7,318 nucleotides of DNA from Bacteroidota bacterium (GTDB taxonomy: Bacteria; Bacteroidota; Rhodothermia; Rhodothermales; UBA10348): NCBI GenBank assembly GCA_004356265.1, contig SMXK01000151.1, positions 1 to 7,318 on the forward strand, read 5' to 3'. The translations under genes and the position numbers were made by a program. Shown piece after piece: positions 6,826 to 7,318 of this stretch. The notes beneath the pieces are model-generated. The model made no database searches, was not told the DNA's origin, and saw only the letters and a list, made by a program, of their open reading frames with translations. Numbering within the stretch: the stretch's first letter is position 1; every line of letters starts with the position of its first letter.

Positions 6826-7318
6826 AGCCCCCCCGGGACGGTGATCGTTGCCTGATCCAATATCGGATCTGCAGCCTGATCCCGCGTCAGCCGGTACTCA
6901 GCTTCCGGGATCCAGACATCTTCAATGTCTTGTATAGCCACGTTGATGACCGTAGCCAACCGGATGATTCCGGCCGGGCTCAATCTGGCGATTGATTCGA
7001 ATGAATTCATCTTCAGAGCGGTCAAAGATTTAGATTGCTCACTGTTGAGTGACAGCACGGTTGCGGGAGTAAGAGTCCCTGTAAACGGGTGGAATTCGGT
7101 TGCAGACGTCGGCGCCGTATCCTGAGTATTATTCGGAGTGCTGGTCAGCGTTTCATTCGGCGCATCAGGTACGCTAATCTCAGGAAGCACGTCTGAAGGC
7201 TCGGGATCCGCCGATGCCACAACGTTTACATCCTCAATGGAGACCGAATCCGAGTCGCCAGATCTTGAATCAAGTTCGTCCGGATCGATTATATCCGCAG
7301 GGTCAATCAAGTCGAAAA
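6795..7318 (-). CDS. acidic protein with degenerate helix-hairpin-helix-like C-terminus (5' partial)
   Basis: The frame is open from the right edge to a TAA at 6795-6797, showing 173 residues. A TTG at 7308-7310 is available, but the frame continues upstream of it, so the true start is probably outside the window. The first visible 75 residues are low complexity and acidic (DPADIIDPDELDS and similar), rich in Asp, Glu, Ser, Thr and Pro, which suggests a disordered linker. About 6882-7061 encodes a compact helical segment: LTPATVLSLNSEQSKSL, then ALKMNSFESIARLSPAGI, then IEDVWIPEAEYRLT. Its order (short helix, 'gets older at L-x-S-F-x-x-I-A-x-L-S', ending in W-I-x-E-A) follows the HhH_5-like domain that normally reads L..I.GIGP..A..L...GI.TF..LA, but the GIGP hairpin glycines are replaced by LNSEQS. 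DNA binding is therefore doubtful. Its 3' end overlaps the convergent kinase gene by 31 bp. Function is not recognised. Confidence 0.68.
   Translation of the reverse strand, partial: FDLIDPADIIDPDELDSRSGDSDSVSIEDVNVVASADPEPSDVLPEISVPDAPNETLTSTPNNTQDTAPTSATEFHPFTGTLTPATVLSLNSEQSKSLTALKMNSFESIARLSPAGIIRLATVINVAIQDIEDVWIPEAEYRLTRDQAADPILDQATITVPGGLHMEGIDVNS

Overview
The window most likely comes from a member of the Rhodothermota/Balneolota branch of the Bacteroidota/FCB group, probably an uncultured marine-type lineage. This is inferred from the gene types: small HU-fold proteins of the CCDC81-like kind seen in Bacteroidota, a long periplasmic TPR protein paired with a C-terminal-Trp outer-membrane barrel, start sites mostly lacking strong Shine-Dalgarno sequences, and a TAnnTTTG-type promoter element. 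No rRNA, tRNA or other marker gene is present, so the placement is not firm. Coding density is very high and there is no sign of an IS element, prophage, CRISPR array or RNA gene.

Layout: positions 1-5731 carry a minus-strand gene cluster, read right to left. It begins with a large secreted protein built almost entirely of about 25 TPR-like helical hairpins (2690-5731). This overlaps by 4 bp (ATGA) an outer-membrane beta-barrel gene with a proline-rich N-terminal linker (924-2693). After 46 bp comes a 78-residue HU-fold protein (641-877). Ten bases later starts a second HU-fold protein with a long acidic, proline-rich tail, which runs off the left edge (1-630). A 179-bp divergent intergenic region (5732-5910) separates this cluster from a plus-strand PfkB/ribokinase-family sugar kinase (5911-6825). 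The kinase's 3' end overlaps by 31 bp the 3' end of a convergent minus-strand gene (6795-7318, 5' end outside the window). That gene encodes an acidic linker followed by a helical domain that looks like a degenerate helix-hairpin-helix.

Working together: the TPR and barrel proteins are very probably translationally coupled and act in the periplasm and outer membrane. The two HU-fold genes resemble the tandem HU arrangement that Bacteroidota fuse to SPOR (peptidoglycan-binding) domains. The cluster therefore looks like an envelope module, with a cytoplasmic HU-fold end possibly linked to the cell wall. The sugar kinase is a housekeeping-type enzyme of unknown substrate and may simply be a neighbour. 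Nothing here is clearly a new defence or mobile system. The most notable items are the coupled TPR-barrel pair, the split HU pair with an in-frame 15-bp repeat, and the overlapping convergent gene ends with a G7 tract.
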